Positions 35,748 through 47,924 of a DNA stretch of 64,000 nucleotides are shown here, one piece after another. The notes beneath the pieces are model-generated. The model worked only from the letters and a program-made list of their open reading frames with translations. It did no database searches and was not told where the DNA came from. Made by a program: the position numbers and the translations under genes. How positions within the stretch are numbered: position 1 is the first letter of the stretch; each line of letters starts with the position of its first letter. This DNA comes from Paenibacillus rhizovicinus (GTDB lineage Bacteria; Bacillota; Bacilli; Paenibacillales; Paenibacillaceae): the NCBI RefSeq assembly GCF_010365285.1, contig NZ_CP048286.1:1507001-1571000 (forward strand), read 5' to 3'.

Positions 35748-36488
35748 ATGACTGTAACGTGGACAATCCGGCTGTTTGCCGGTCTTTCCGACCGCTTCGG
35801 CGCGCCTGAAGTCATCCTGGAACTGCCGCAGGAACAGCTTACCGTAGCAGGTCTGAAAGAAGCGCTTGCCGCGCAATATGAGGCGCATGCACAGCTGATC
35901 GCGATCTCCTTCATGGCTCGCAACCAAGCCTATGCATCCGATGACGAACACATTCGCGCCGGCGATGAGCTCGCATTGCTGCCGCCGGTTTCCGGCGGCG
36001 AAGACAGCGAATCGAACGAGGAATCCGGCAAGACGCCCGCACCCGATAAATACCGGGTGACGACGGACCCGCTTTCGGTCGAAGCCATTACCGCTCAAGT
36101 AATCGTTCCGAATAACGGCGCAGCGCTCACGTTTACGGGAACGACGCGGGAATGGACGCAGGGCCAGCGAACCATCCGGCTGGAATATGAGGCTTACGTA
36201 CCAATGGCAATCAAGACGCTGCAGCAAATCGGGAATGAAATCGCTGCGCAATGGCCCGGAACGGAGTGCGCCATCTGGCACCGCATCGGCGTCGTAGACG
36301 TTGCCGAGATCAGCGTCATCATCGCCGTTTCCTCTCCCCACCGGGAAGCCTGTTACGACGCGAGCCGATACGCCATCGAGCGGCTGAAACAAATCGTGCC
36401 GATCTGGAAGCGCGAAATATGGGAAGACGGCTCGGAATGGAAAGGTCATCAGCAAGGTCCGTGGAATCCGATCGCGACTAGGGGATAA
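35748..36488 (+). CDS. MoaD-MoaE fusion (molybdopterin synthase, both subunits in one chain)
   Basis: 246-aa protein. Residues 1-85 are MoaD (WTIRLFAGLSDRFGAPEVIL to LALLPPVSGGED); residues about 105-246 are MoaE (AALTFTGTTREWTQG, LEYEAYVPMAIKTL, HRIGVVDVAEISV, IVPIWKREIW with the catalytic Lys). MoaD normally carries sulfur on a free C-terminal Gly-Gly. Here VSGG is followed by an acidic linker (EDSESNEESGKT), so cleavage or a different chemistry is required. The start is the ATG at 35748 behind GAGAGG; the upstream 40 codons overlap the moaA start. Confidence 0.9.
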   Translation: MTVTWTIRLFAGLSDRFGAPEVILELPQEQLTVAGLKEALAAQYEAHAQLIAISFMARNQAYASDDEHIRAGDELALLPPVSGGEDSESNEESGKTPAPDKYRVTTDPLSVEAITAQVIVPNNGAALTFTGTTREWTQGQRTIRLEYEAYVPMAIKTLQQIGNEIAAQWPGTECAIWHRIGVVDVAEISVIIAVSSPHREACYDASRYAIERLKQIVPIWKREIWEDGSEWKGHQQGPWNPIATRG

Positions 36489-36643
36489 AGAATCGTTCAT
36501 AATTGCTTAACATGTGGCTAAGATCTGCCGATAAGGTAAATAGAACTATCGTTCGAACAGGACCATATTGCCATTTATGTATAATGTAGTTACATTTAAC
36601 GTACATACATGTATCTAATTTCTAGCTGCTTAAGAGGTGGATT

Positions 36644-37699
36644 ATGCGCATTCATGTGACGGAGTTACTAGATGGAGACAAGTTAAGCAGCGATACCTTT
36701 AATTCTTACGGATTGCATGTGCTCTCCAAGGGTACGGACTTATTTGCAAAAGAAATCTCCAAGCTCTATCGGCACCAAATCGATTATGTTGATATTGTAA
36801 GCAGAGACAACGAACCTGTTTCCATTCGTACGATCGAATCCAGTTTAAGTCCGAAATGGCTTCCGAACGTGGAGCCGATCTACCAGGATGCGGTCAACGG
36901 CTGCGAGCAATTATTTCTAGAGGCTTCCCAAAACGGCAAAATTTTCGAGGAGGACGTTATCCATACGTTCCAGCCCTTGGTCGATAACTTCAAAATGGAG
37001 CGCGATGTCGTGTCGATGCTTCTGCTGCTGAACACCAAGGACGACTATACCTATCAGCATTCCGTCCAAGTCGGGATGCTGGCTTATTTCTTGGCCTCTT
37101 GGTTGAATTACAGCGAAGAAGAAGCGGTGAAGATCGGCCAAGCCGGCTTCCTACATGACATCGGAAAATGCCAAATCCAGCAAGGGATTCTGAATAAGCC
37201 GGAGAAGCTGTCCTCGGACGAATATGAAATGGTCAAGAAACATACGGTTTACGGCCACCGCATCATAACGGATTCTTTCGGTGAATCGCTTGCGGCAATC
37301 GTCGCGCTCCAGCATCATGAACGGATCGACGGAACCGGCTACCCGAATCGATTGGCAGGCTCGGACATGCACCCTGTTTCCAAAATCGTTGCCGTTTCCG
37401 ACGTGTACAGCGCCATGATCTCGTCCCGCGTCTATCAGAAGAAGCGCGATCTGCTGTACGTGCTGAAGGAATTGTACCGGATGAGCTTCACTGAACTGGA
37501 CCCCGAGACGACGCATACGTTCATCAGACATATGATCCCGAACTTTATCGGCAAACAGGTCGAGCTGGAAACCGGGGAGGTCGGCACCATCATCATGACC
37601 CATTCTTCGGAATTCTTCCGGCCGCTCATCCGCGTTGAAGAACGGTTTATCGATCTATCGATTGAACGCGATCTCGAAGTGAAGCATGTTTATATGTAA
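36644..37699 (+). CDS. HD-GYP domain phosphodiesterase (2)
   Basis: 351-aa probable cyclic-di-GMP phosphodiesterase. HD motif FLHDIGKCQIQQGIL; ALQHHERIDGTGYPNRL with intact GYP; VSDVYSAMISSRVYQ. It has the same layout as the gene at 30452: N-terminal about 110 residues without known domain (MRIHVTELLDGDKLSSDTFN) and a C-terminal beta segment with LETGEVGTIIMTHSS. AGAGGTGG precedes the ATG. It ends at a terminator shared with sufB. A TATAAT at 36580 is a possible -10 element without a good -35. Confidence 0.9.
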   Translation: MRIHVTELLDGDKLSSDTFNSYGLHVLSKGTDLFAKEISKLYRHQIDYVDIVSRDNEPVSIRTIESSLSPKWLPNVEPIYQDAVNGCEQLFLEASQNGKIFEEDVIHTFQPLVDNFKMERDVVSMLLLLNTKDDYTYQHSVQVGMLAYFLASWLNYSEEEAVKIGQAGFLHDIGKCQIQQGILNKPEKLSSDEYEMVKKHTVYGHRIITDSFGESLAAIVALQHHERIDGTGYPNRLAGSDMHPVSKIVAVSDVYSAMISSRVYQKKRDLLYVLKELYRMSFTELDPETTHTFIRHMIPNFIGKQVELETGEVGTIIMTHSSEFFRPLIRVEERFIDLSIERDLEVKHVYM

Positions 37700-37708
37700 A
37701 TCAACATA

Positions 37709-37754
37709 AAAACTCCGGAACGCAGCTTCGATTGAAGCTGGTTCCGGAGTTTTG
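37709..37754. terminator. Bidirectional terminator between HD-GYP (2) and sufB
   Basis: AACTCCGGAAC pairs with GTTCCGGAGTT outside an inner CAGCTTC-GATT-GAAGCTG stem. The A-run on the left and TTTGTTTGTT on the right serve both convergent genes. Confidence 0.9.
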
Positions 37755-37784
37755 TTTGTTCAAGCAACAACCGGCTGCATGATG

Positions 37785-39182
37785 TTAGCCGATCGAGCCT
37801 TCCATTTCGAACTTGATCAGACGGTTCATTTCAACCGCATATTCCATCGGCAGTTCTTTCGTGAACGGCTCGATGAAGCCCATGACGATCATTTGAGTCG
37901 CTTCCGCTTCCGTGAGGCCGCGGCTCATGAGGTAGAACAATTGATCCTCGGATACCTTGGATACTGTCGCTTCATGCTCGAGCGTAATGTTGTCGTTCAT
38001 GATTTCGTTGTACGGAATCGTATCCGACGTCGACTGGTTATCCAGAATGAGCGTATCGCATTTGATGTTCGCTTTGGACCCTTCGGAGTTGCGGCCGAAA
38101 GACGCCAATCCGCGGTACGTGACTTTACCGCCGTGCTTGCTGATCGATTTGGAGACGATCGTCGACGTCGTGTCCGGCGCCAGATGCGTCATTTTCGCGC
38201 CGGCATCTTGATGCTGGCCTTTGCCCGCTACGGCAATGGACAATACCATGCCTTTCGCGCCGCGGCCTTTCAGAACGACTGCCGGGTATTTCATCGTCAG
38301 TTTGGAGCCGATGTTACCGTCTACCCACTCCATCGTCGCGTTCTCTTCCGCTACCGCACGTTTCGTTACCAGGTTGTAGATGTTCGGCGCCCAGTTCTGA
38401 ATCGTTGTGTAACGGCAGCGAGCGTTCTTCAGCACGAGAATTTCAACGACTGCGCTGTGCAGCGAGTTCGTGCTGTAGATCGGAGCCGTACAGCCTTCTA
38501 CGTAATGCACGAAGCTGTCTTCGTCGGCCACGATGAGCGTACGCTCGAATTGACCCATGTTTTCGGAGTTAATCCGGAAGTAAGCCTGCAGCGGGATTTC
38601 GCATTTTACGCCTTTAGGAACATAAATGAAGCTGCCTCCGGACCAAACCGCGCTATTGAGTGCCGCGAATTTATTATCTGCAGGAGGAATGATCGTACCG
38701 AAGTACTGCTTGAAGATTTCTGGATATTCGCGAAGCGCGGTATCGGTATCGGTAAAGATAACGCCTTGCTTCTCCAGATCTTCTTGCATGCTGTGGTAGA
38801 CGACCTCGGATTCGTATTGCGCCGATACGCCTGCAAGGAACTTCTGTTCCGCTTCCGGAATACCGAGCTTGTCGAACGTTTCCTTGATTTCCGTAGGAAC
38901 CTCTTCCCACGTCTTGCCTTGCTTCTCGGACGGACGGACGTAATACTGGATATCGTCGAAATCCAGATCGTCCATGTTGCCGCCCCATTTAGGCATCGGC
39001 ATTTTGTTGAACTGCTCCAACGCTTTCAGACGGAACTCCAGCATCCATTCAGGCTCGCCCTTGATTTCCGAAATCGTGCGAACGACTTCCGGCGTCAATC
39101 CTTTTCCGGATTGAAATATGGCTTTGTGCTCATCGCGGAAACCATATTTATAATCTTCCAAATCTGGCATTTGCTTTGCCAT
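37785..39182 (-). CDS. sufB: Fe-S cluster assembly scaffold SufB
   Basis: 465-aa subunit of the SufBC(2)D complex on which Fe-S clusters form. Family signatures seen: [59 protein letters not shown], and the C-terminal [20 protein letters not shown]. The Cys in EGCTAP and a downstream Glu/His region fit known assembly residues. It is last of sufC-D-S-U-B, with AAGGAGG before the ATG. The 108-base gap after sufU is the largest in the operon. Confidence 0.97.
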   Translation of the reverse strand: MAKQMPDLEDYKYGFRDEHKAIFQSGKGLTPEVVRTISEIKGEPEWMLEFRLKALEQFNKMPMPKWGGNMDDLDFDDIQYYVRPSEKQGKTWEEVPTEIKETFDKLGIPEAEQKFLAGVSAQYESEVVYHSMQEDLEKQGVIFTDTDTALREYPEIFKQYFGTIIPPADNKFAALNSAVWSGGSFIYVPKGVKCEIPLQAYFRINSENMGQFERTLIVADEDSFVHYVEGCTAPIYSTNSLHSAVVEILVLKNARCRYTTIQNWAPNIYNLVTKRAVAEENATMEWVDGNIGSKLTMKYPAVVLKGRGAKGMVLSIAVAGKGQHQDAGAKMTHLAPDTTSTIVSKSISKHGGKVTYRGLASFGRNSEGSKANIKCDTLILDNQSTSDTIPYNEIMNDNITLEHEATVSKVSEDQLFYLMSRGLTEAEATQMIVMGFIEPFTKELPMEYAVEMNRLIKFEMEGSIG

Positions 39183-39290
39183 CGTTATAGCCTCCTTCTT
39201 CTTGCTTCGCTTACTGCTTGCTATTAGCGCAAATCAACCATGATACTATGCTACGCGTTTTCGCGTATGCTACGCGGGTAAACGCGGTCG

Positions 39291-42233
<2,943 letters not shown>

Positions 42234-42253
42234 TTCGATTGCTCCTCCTCCGA

Positions 42254-43033
42254 TTAAACCTGTCCGACCGTTTCGTCCACGATGCCGAGTTCTTCTTTAA
42301 CCCAATCATAGCCTTCGTTCTCAAGGCGTTCTGCCAGCTCGGGTCCGCCCGACTTAACGATGCGGCCCTGCATCATGACGTGTACGAAATCCGGTGTGAT
42401 ATAGTTCAGCAACCGCTGATAGTGAGTAATGATCAAGAAGCCGCGTTCCTCGGAGCGCATAGCGTTCACGCCGTTCGCTACGATTCTCAGGGCATCGATG
42501 TCGAGACCGGAATCGATTTCGTCAAGTACGACGATTTTCGGATCCAGCATCATCATTTGAAGAATTTCGTTCCGTTTCTTCTCGCCGCCGGAGAAGCCTT
42601 CGTTCAGGTAACGGTGCGCGAATTCAGGGTTCATCTCAAGCTCTTTCATCTTGCCTTCCATTTGGCGGATGAACTTGATCAGGGAAATTTCTTTGCCTTC
42701 TTCGCGGCGAGCATTGATCGCGCTGCGCAGGAAGTCGGAGTTGGTAACGCCGGAAATTTCGCTTGGGTACTGCATCGCCAGGAACAGGCCTGCGCGAGCG
42801 CGCTCGTCCACGCCCATTTCAAGAACCTCTTCGCCGTCGAGCGTAACCGCGCCTTCCGTCACTTCATATTTAGGATGCCCCATGAGCGCCGATGCCAGCG
42901 TACTCTTGCCCGTTCCGTTCGGCCCCATGATCGCATGAACTTCTCCGCCCTTGATCTCAAGGTTGATGCCTTTCAAAATCTCTTTGCCTTCAATGGCAGC
43001 TTTCAAGCCATCGATTTTAAAATGTGTTGCCAT
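42254..43033 (-). CDS. sufC: Fe-S cluster assembly ATPase SufC
   Basis: 259-aa ABC-type ATPase powering the SufBCD complex. Walker [12 protein letters not shown]-loop [12 protein letters not shown], signature [12 protein letters not shown], Walker [16 protein letters not shown], switch ITHYQRLL. The start is the ATG at 43033 (MATHFKIDG), behind CGGAGGGAG; the 12 upstream codons are outside the family. It is first gene of the suf operon, with a promoter and possible operator about 90-120 bases upstream. Confidence 0.97.
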   Translation of the reverse strand: MATHFKIDGLKAAIEGKEILKGINLEIKGGEVHAIMGPNGTGKSTLASALMGHPKYEVTEGAVTLDGEEVLEMGVDERARAGLFLAMQYPSEISGVTNSDFLRSAINARREEGKEISLIKFIRQMEGKMKELEMNPEFAHRYLNEGFSGGEKKRNEILQMMMLDPKIVVLDEIDSGLDIDALRIVANGVNAMRSEERGFLIITHYQRLLNYITPDFVHVMMQGRIVKSGGPELAERLENEGYDWVKEELGIVDETVGQV

Positions 43034-43104
43034 GGTATACTGCTCCCTCCGGAAGTTACGTTGTTTCATATCTGAAACAATTCCTCTTTAGTAATTACTC
43101 TAAA

Positions 43105-43151
43105 TTGATTCTCACTGATTCTCAATTATATATTAGTATAACTTTTGTCAT
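43105..43151 (-). promoter_or_regulatory. suf operon promoter with a direct-repeat operator candidate
   Basis: On the minus strand the -10 is TATAAT (43130-43125), and an ATGACA (43151-43146) lies 15 bases upstream; a 17-base register gives TTATGA. Just downstream of the -10, TTGAGAATCAGTGAGAATCAA (43125-43105) contains TGAGAATCA twice in direct orientation. It resembles iron or Fur-type boxes but is a direct, not inverted, repeat. Regulator not identified. Confidence 0.5.
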
Positions 43152-43192
43152 AAAGCAATCAGCCCTAGTCCCAGCAAGGATTCTGAAACTTG

Positions 43193-43780
43193 CTAACGTG
43201 CGATCGCCCGGCGGATTTCCGCTGCTTGCCGCGCGAACGTTTCGTCGTCGAGGACGGGATGCGCGGCCGCGTTTGCAGGGAACGACTCCAGATCGACCCA
43301 AGACTTGCAGCCCGTGTACGCATCCTGCATTGGCAGCTCTGCGGGCTGCTCTAATTTGTACACGCGGAGCAGGAGCAGATGAAGCGGCTGCTTCCTTTTC
43401 CATTTTAGACGGTCTTCGGTAAATGTATCCGTCCAGATGTGGTAATTTACCAGAAGATCCACCGTTTCCTGGTCGTTGATTTCAATGTCGGCTACCGCTT
43501 CGGCGAACGCGGAGATTTCCACGGTCGGCGAGCCTGGCGTCCATGCCTCCAGCACCGCCTTGAGCTCGTCCCTGTAAGCTTCCTTCAGCAGCTCCGGCTT
43601 CTGGTGCTCATAGGCCGGCAGCAGGAAGAAACGCGGCGATTTCAGTTGAAAGTCCCGCGTTTCTTCGGCGATTCCGCCTTTGCGCAGCACCATGATCTGC
43701 TTGCCGTCCGTCAGAGCCTTGACCGCGACGGCCCATTCTTTCAGCGCGATTTTCTGATCCAATGCAAGTTCGCTGTTCAT
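43193..43780 (-). CDS. DUF1802 family protein
   Basis: 195-aa protein of unknown function. The family pattern is clear at the N-terminus: ALKEWAVAVKALTDGKQIMV, then LRKGGIAEETRDFQLKSPRFFLLPAYEHQ. It has no membrane segment. The start is the ATG at 43780, eight bases after GAGGGTG. It is upstream of and in line with the suf genes, but 160 bases separate it from sufC and the suf promoter lies between. It is divergent from mtnK. Confidence 0.8.
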   Translation of the reverse strand: MNSELALDQKIALKEWAVAVKALTDGKQIMVLRKGGIAEETRDFQLKSPRFFLLPAYEHQKPELLKEAYRDELKAVLEAWTPGSPTVEISAFAEAVADIEINDQETVDLLVNYHIWTDTFTEDRLKWKRKQPLHLLLLRVYKLEQPAELPMQDAYTGCKSWVDLESFPANAAAHPVLDDETFARQAAEIRRAIAR

Positions 43781-43935
43781 GTTTGTTTCACCCTCGCTCC
43801 TTCTCATTTAGAATGATTATAACAAAGCGAGGTATTCCAACGCGAAATTTTTTTCGCTATACTATACTTATTTGGGGTCAAAACGTACGTACGGCGGACC
43901 CTTACCCATTCCAACGATTCGGAGGTGGACATTTC

Positions 43936-45156
43936 ATGTCTGCTTATCATCCCCTAAATGAAACGAAAGCCATTGAGATCGCCCGCAATCTGGAAGGCAT
44001 CTTCCAGCCGCAAGCGCAGCTTGCCTGCCGGGAAATCGGAGACGGCAACCTGAATCTTGTTTTTCACATTACCGATACCTCCTCCAGCCGCAGCATCATC
44101 ATGAAGCAGGCATTGCCGTACGCGAAAGTCGTCGGCGAATCGTGGCCGCTTACGCTCGACCGCGCACGGATCGAGAGCGAAGCGCTTATGCTTCAAGGCA
44201 GCTTGGCTCCCGGACTGGTTCCGGACGTGTACCTGTACGACCCGGAGCTTGCGCTGACGGTCATGGAGGACTTGAGCGACCATGTCATCATGCGCCAAGG
44301 CCTGATGAACGGTACGCGCTATCCGCTGTTCGCCGGCCATATCTCCACGTTCCTCGCGCAGACCTTATTCTTCACGAGCGACCTCGGCCGCAATCAGCAG
44401 GAGAAGAAGCTGCTGGTACGCAGCTTCACCAACCCCGAGCTGTGCAAAATCACGGAGGATCTTATCTTCGACGATCCGTACCGCGACGCCGAGACGAACA
44501 GCTTCGAAGAGACGATCCGCGACGAAGCGCAAGCGCTTTGGAACGACGAAGAGCTTCACCTGGAAGTCGCGCTGCTTCGCGAGAAGTTTCTGACGCGCGC
44601 CCAAGCGCTGCTTCACGGCGACCTCCACACCGGAAGTATCTTTATTACGCCGGAATCCACGAAAGTCATCGATCCGGAGTTTGCTTACTTCGGTCCGATG
44701 GGCTTCGATATCGGCGCCGTTCTGGCCAACCTGCTCCTGAACTTCGCGGCCCGCGAAGGCTGGGACAAGTCCGAGGCGGAACGCGAGCGTTACCGCGCGT
44801 ACTTGCTGGATACAGTCACGGACATTTGGACGCAGTTCCAAGATAAATTCCTGGCGTTATGGGAAGAGCACGGCGTAGACCGCCTTGCCAACACCGCGCC
44901 CGGCTACAAAGAAAATTACATGCAGCGCCTGCTTCAAGACACGATCGGCTATGCCGGCTGCAAAATGGTCCGCCGCATCGTCGGCCTTGCGCATGTCGCA
45001 GACATCGACAAACTGCAAGACGCCTCCGCGCGCGAACAAGCGCAGCGGCTGGCGCTTCGCATCGGAAAATCGCTCATCAAGCTGAACCGCGACGCTGATT
45101 CGATCGATCAATTGATCGTTGCCGTACACGCGGCTTCGGCGGCTGCTAAGGCCTAA
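43936..45156 (+). CDS. mtnK: S-methyl-5-thioribose kinase
   Basis: Phosphorylates methylthioribose in methionine salvage. The 406-aa protein kinase-like fold shows [12 protein letters not shown] (Gly-rich loop), [19 protein letters not shown], catalytic [14 protein letters not shown] and metal-binding [16 protein letters not shown]. The start is the ATG at 43936 behind GGAGGTGG; the 58 upstream codons overlap the divergent gene. It is co-directional with mtnA, 19 bases between. No SAM-I riboswitch is visible upstream, unlike the B. subtilis mtnKA leader. Confidence 0.95.
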   Translation: MSAYHPLNETKAIEIARNLEGIFQPQAQLACREIGDGNLNLVFHITDTSSSRSIIMKQALPYAKVVGESWPLTLDRARIESEALMLQGSLAPGLVPDVYLYDPELALTVMEDLSDHVIMRQGLMNGTRYPLFAGHISTFLAQTLFFTSDLGRNQQEKKLLVRSFTNPELCKITEDLIFDDPYRDAETNSFEETIRDEAQALWNDEELHLEVALLREKFLTRAQALLHGDLHTGSIFITPESTKVIDPEFAYFGPMGFDIGAVLANLLLNFAAREGWDKSEAERERYRAYLLDTVTDIWTQFQDKFLALWEEHGVDRLANTAPGYKENYMQRLLQDTIGYAGCKMVRRIVGLAHVADIDKLQDASAREQAQRLALRIGKSLIKLNRDADSIDQLIVAVHAASAAAKA

Positions 45157-45175
45157 CGAAAGGAAGACGACATTC

Positions 45176-46237
45176 ATGGAATCTAACGACTATCAAGGCC
45201 TGCAATCCGTCATTTGGTCCGGCGCTCAGCTGGACCTGCTCGACCAGCGACTGCTGCCCGAAGAAATCGTCTATCTGCCGCTCGTTTCCGCTCAAGACGT
45301 CTGGGAAGCGATCCGTCATTTGAAAGTACGGGGCGCGCCTGCCATCGGCATCGCGGCCGCTTACGGCGTCGTGCTGGGAAGCCGCGACGCGGGAGAAGAC
45401 GCGGCAACATGGCTGCAGGCCGCGCGCGATGCAGCCGCCCATCTTGCTACTTCGCGCCCGACGGCCGTCAATCTGTTCTGGGCGCTCGACCGGATGACCG
45501 CGCGCGCGCAATCGCTCGCGGAGTCCGGCCTCGATCTTGCCGCTTGCAAAGAAGCGCTGCTGCAGGAAGCGATCGCCATCCAGAGCGAAGACGAAGCGAC
45601 GAACCGCCTGATCGGGGAACATGCGCTGACGTTATTCCAGGATGGCATGGGCGTGCTGACGCACTGCAACGCCGGCGGACTCGCAACGGCGAAGTACGGC
45701 ACGGCGCTGGCACCGTTCTATCTCGCGCAGGAGCAAGGCATCAAGCTGCGCGTCTTCGCCGACGAAACGCGTCCTGTCCTGCAAGGCGCGCGGCTGACCG
45801 CGTTCGAGCTGCATCAAGCGGGCGTGGACGTAACGCTGATCTGCGATAATATGGCCGGCATGGTGATGAGCAAAGGCTGGGTAGACGCCGTTATCGTCGG
45901 CACGGACCGCGTCGCGGCCAACGGCGACGTCGCCAACAAGATCGGCACGTACAGCGTAGCCGTTCTCGCCAAGGCGCATAACATCCCGTTCTACGTCGCT
46001 TGTCCGCTGTCGACGATCGATCTGAACACGCCGTCCGGCTCCGAGATTCCGATTGAAGAGCGCAATGCGGAGGAGATCACGGAAGGCTTCGGCAAACGCA
46101 CGGCTCCTGCCGGCGTGAAGGTGTACAATCCTGCATTCGACGTCACGCCGCACGAATACGTCACCGCAATCATTACGGAGAAGGGCATTATTCGTCCGCC
46201 GTTCAATGTCAACTTGAAAGCTCTATTTGACAACTAG
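45176..46237 (+). CDS. mtnA: S-methyl-5-thioribose-1-phosphate isomerase
   Basis: Converts methylthioribose-1-phosphate to methylthioribulose-1-phosphate, the step after MtnK. The 353-aa protein is of the eIF2B-like family, with [18 protein letters not shown], catalytic Cys in [11 protein letters not shown], catalytic Asp in [11 protein letters not shown], and [18 protein letters not shown]. The start is the ATG at 45176 behind AAAGGAAG. The later mtnBWXD genes are not in the window. Confidence 0.96.
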   Translation: MESNDYQGLQSVIWSGAQLDLLDQRLLPEEIVYLPLVSAQDVWEAIRHLKVRGAPAIGIAAAYGVVLGSRDAGEDAATWLQAARDAAAHLATSRPTAVNLFWALDRMTARAQSLAESGLDLAACKEALLQEAIAIQSEDEATNRLIGEHALTLFQDGMGVLTHCNAGGLATAKYGTALAPFYLAQEQGIKLRVFADETRPVLQGARLTAFELHQAGVDVTLICDNMAGMVMSKGWVDAVIVGTDRVAANGDVANKIGTYSVAVLAKAHNIPFYVACPLSTIDLNTPSGSEIPIEERNAEEITEGFGKRTAPAGVKVYNPAFDVTPHEYVTAIITEKGIIRPPFNVNLKALFDN

Positions 46238-46255
46238 CCTATAGCAGTCCTGCAA

Positions 46256-46309
46256 CGCCAAGAAGGCAGCCCGGCACATGAATCCCATGCGCTGGCTGCC
46301 TTCTTGGCG
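46256..46309. terminator. Large stem-loop between mtnA and yunC
   Basis: CGCCAAGAAGGCAGCC (46256-46271) pairs perfectly with GGCTGCCTTCTTGGCG (46294-46309). It lies between two convergent genes. There is no strong T-run, so termination is an inference from the stem and position. Confidence 0.7.
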
Positions 46310-46328
46310 TAAGCTAGCTTCTTACCAT

Positions 46329-46634
46329 CTATACCATCAAGAGAAGGGCGTCCGCCCCCTTCATGCCTACCGTAATTCCAAGCGCTTCAGCTGTTCCCGT
46401 AACGGATTCAAGAGGCGCTTGCATTAATTCCTCCAGCGTTTTAACGCCGACTGCACGGCCGGCGATAATGCCCCGATCCTTCAGCCGGTCATTGAGAAGA
46501 GCAACATCCAACGCACCGCACATGATATAGCCTTTATCCGTCGTGACAGCCAGCAACGTCGTCTTCGGCAATAACACTTCCACGCCGAGCGCCGTACTGC
46601 CGTCCGCAAGCGGAATCGGTACCATTCGCATCAT
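46329..46634 (-). CDS. yunC: YunC family protein (DUF1805)
   Basis: 101-aa protein. The motif KGYIMCGALDVALLNDRL followed by AGRAVGVKTLEELMQAPLES is the DUF1805 pattern. Structures of this family show a small alpha/beta fold; the function is unknown. The start is the ATG at 46634 (MMRMVPIPL), seven bases after GGAGGTGG; the GTG three codons upstream lies inside that ribosome binding site. It is a single gene, convergent with mtnA. Confidence 0.85.
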   Translation of the reverse strand: MMRMVPIPLADGSTALGVEVLLPKTTLLAVTTDKGYIMCGALDVALLNDRLKDRGIIAGRAVGVKTLEELMQAPLESVTGTAEALGITVGMKGADALLLMV

Positions 46635-46829
46635 CCGAGCCACCTCCTCCCGCGCTCACCGCTCCTCCATGTTGCATTTCGGAAATCGCTTCTTCACTAT
46701 ATGCAGCACCTTGCGCCGGAGTGTTGGCGGATTCTACAGATTCGTTAACAAAACCTTAACTTAGGACTACATTAATCAGTGCCCAGGTGATATGATGAGA
46801 GTACCTTAAGAACTATATGGAGTTGGAAC

Positions 46830-47291
46830 ATGACACCATCCGATAAGCGCGCAAACCCAACGACCGCACATCTCTTCAACGTCGATCTGCTGGTCGATGG
46901 CGAATCCAGCGCCATGGCGCTGGAACGGCTGATTCACCTGCTCAATAAAGCCGGATTCGCCGATTACCGAATCAAATCCGGCATCCGGCTCGGGCAAATG
47001 ATCGAAGCGCTCGAAGAACAAGCCACCCCCGAAGCAGTGCCGACCGAGACGTCATCCGTTCGTCCACTGGCTGACGGTGACTCCTCCCCTGCCATAATTA
47101 ACCGGATCAAAGACTGCATTGCAGCCAATTCCTTGATTCGAATCATGGTCAACAAAGGCTTCGGCGTCCGATTGAATATTCCGTGCCGGATCATTCACCT
47201 GGACGAAGAAGCGCTTAAGCTGACGGTCTACCATGTAGACGAGAAGCAAGTCTATGCGTTCAGCCTTAATGAGATCGACGATTTTATTTAA
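46830..47291 (+). CDS. Conserved-looking protein of unknown function (153 aa)
   Basis: No known domain recognised. Residues 1-65 are helical and hydrophilic (LFNVDLLVDGESSAMALERL, LLNKAGFADYRIKSG). A low-complexity linker follows (EEQATPEAVPTETSSVRPLA). The C-terminal 60 residues look like a compact beta domain (IRIMVNKGFGVRLNIPCRII, LTVYHVDEKQVYAFSLNEID). GGAG lies before the ATG and a terminator follows, so it is a real transcription unit. Domain splitting suggests a two-domain cytosolic protein. Confidence 0.75.
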   Translation: MTPSDKRANPTTAHLFNVDLLVDGESSAMALERLIHLLNKAGFADYRIKSGIRLGQMIEALEEQATPEAVPTETSSVRPLADGDSSPAIINRIKDCIAANSLIRIMVNKGFGVRLNIPCRIIHLDEEALKLTVYHVDEKQVYAFSLNEIDDFI

Positions 47292-47345
47292 CTGCCGTCC
47301 AGTTTATGACAGACTGCAATCCGGATAAACAGGCTAGATATGAAG

Positions 47346-47394
47346 AAGAGCCCTCCCGCCTATGACAAGATAGGTACGGGAGCGGCTCTTTTTG
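47346..47394 (+). terminator. Terminator of the 153-aa unknown gene
   Basis: AAGAGCC pairs with GGCTCTT (47384-47390) around inner CCCG/CGGG and CCTAT/ATAGG stems, followed by TTTG. It lies 54 bases after the stop. Confidence 0.85.
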
Positions 47395-47457
47395 CGCTCA
47401 TGCGCTGCCGTTATGTAGGAGTTGTGAGCTGGTGCGGCGGGAATAAGATCCACGCTC

Positions 47458-47844
47458 TTATTCCCTGGTTTTGGCCTTCCAAATGGAATATGCGGCAAGC
47501 CCCCACGCGACGATAAACGCCAGTCCGCCGAACGGTGTAATGATCCCCAGCAGCTTGACGTCGGACAAGCTGAGCGCATACAAGCTCCCCGAGAACAGGA
47601 AGATTCCGAGATGCATGAGTCGTGCGGACCAACGAATAGCCTTGTTATTATTACCGATCCGGTCCGCGGCCAAAGCGATCAGCAGCAGCCCGATGGCATG
47701 ATACATATGATAGCGAACGCCTGTTTCAAAGACGTTCAGCATATCTTCGGTCAGCTTGTCTTTCAGCCCGTGCGCGGCGAAAGCGCCCAGTGCTACGGCA
47801 AGCAGTGCGTGAATCGCGCCGTAAGCGCCGTACTTGTTGAACAT
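47458..47844 (-). CDS. DUF423 family small membrane protein (YwdK-like)
   Basis: 128-aa protein with four predicted membrane helices: AIHALLAVALGAFAAHGLKD, YHMYHAIGLLLIALAADRI, LGIFLFSGSLYALSL and LGIITPFGGLAFIVAWGLAA. The motifs GAFGAHGL-like and LGIITPFGG are typical of DUF423. Function unknown. The start is the ATG at 47844 (MFNKYGAYGAIHA); upstream residues in the longer frame are a shadow of the divergent gene. It is single. Confidence 0.85.
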   Translation of the reverse strand: MFNKYGAYGAIHALLAVALGAFAAHGLKDKLTEDMLNVFETGVRYHMYHAIGLLLIALAADRIGNNNKAIRWSARLMHLGIFLFSGSLYALSLSDVKLLGIITPFGGLAFIVAWGLAAYSIWKAKTRE

Positions 47845-47924
47845 CTGCCACCCATCCTTTCCAATGACTGTAAAATGAGGTAAAATGTACGAAAACGATC
47901 GATTGCAAAGAGGAGAGGATCTCC

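Noticed and set aside
37752..39227. 491-codon open frame opposite sufB
   Set aside because: Antisense shadow of a certain sufB; no independent support.
43781..43935. SAM-I riboswitch before mtnK
   Set aside because: Expected from B. subtilis, but no S-box-like helix or terminator could be found by eye.
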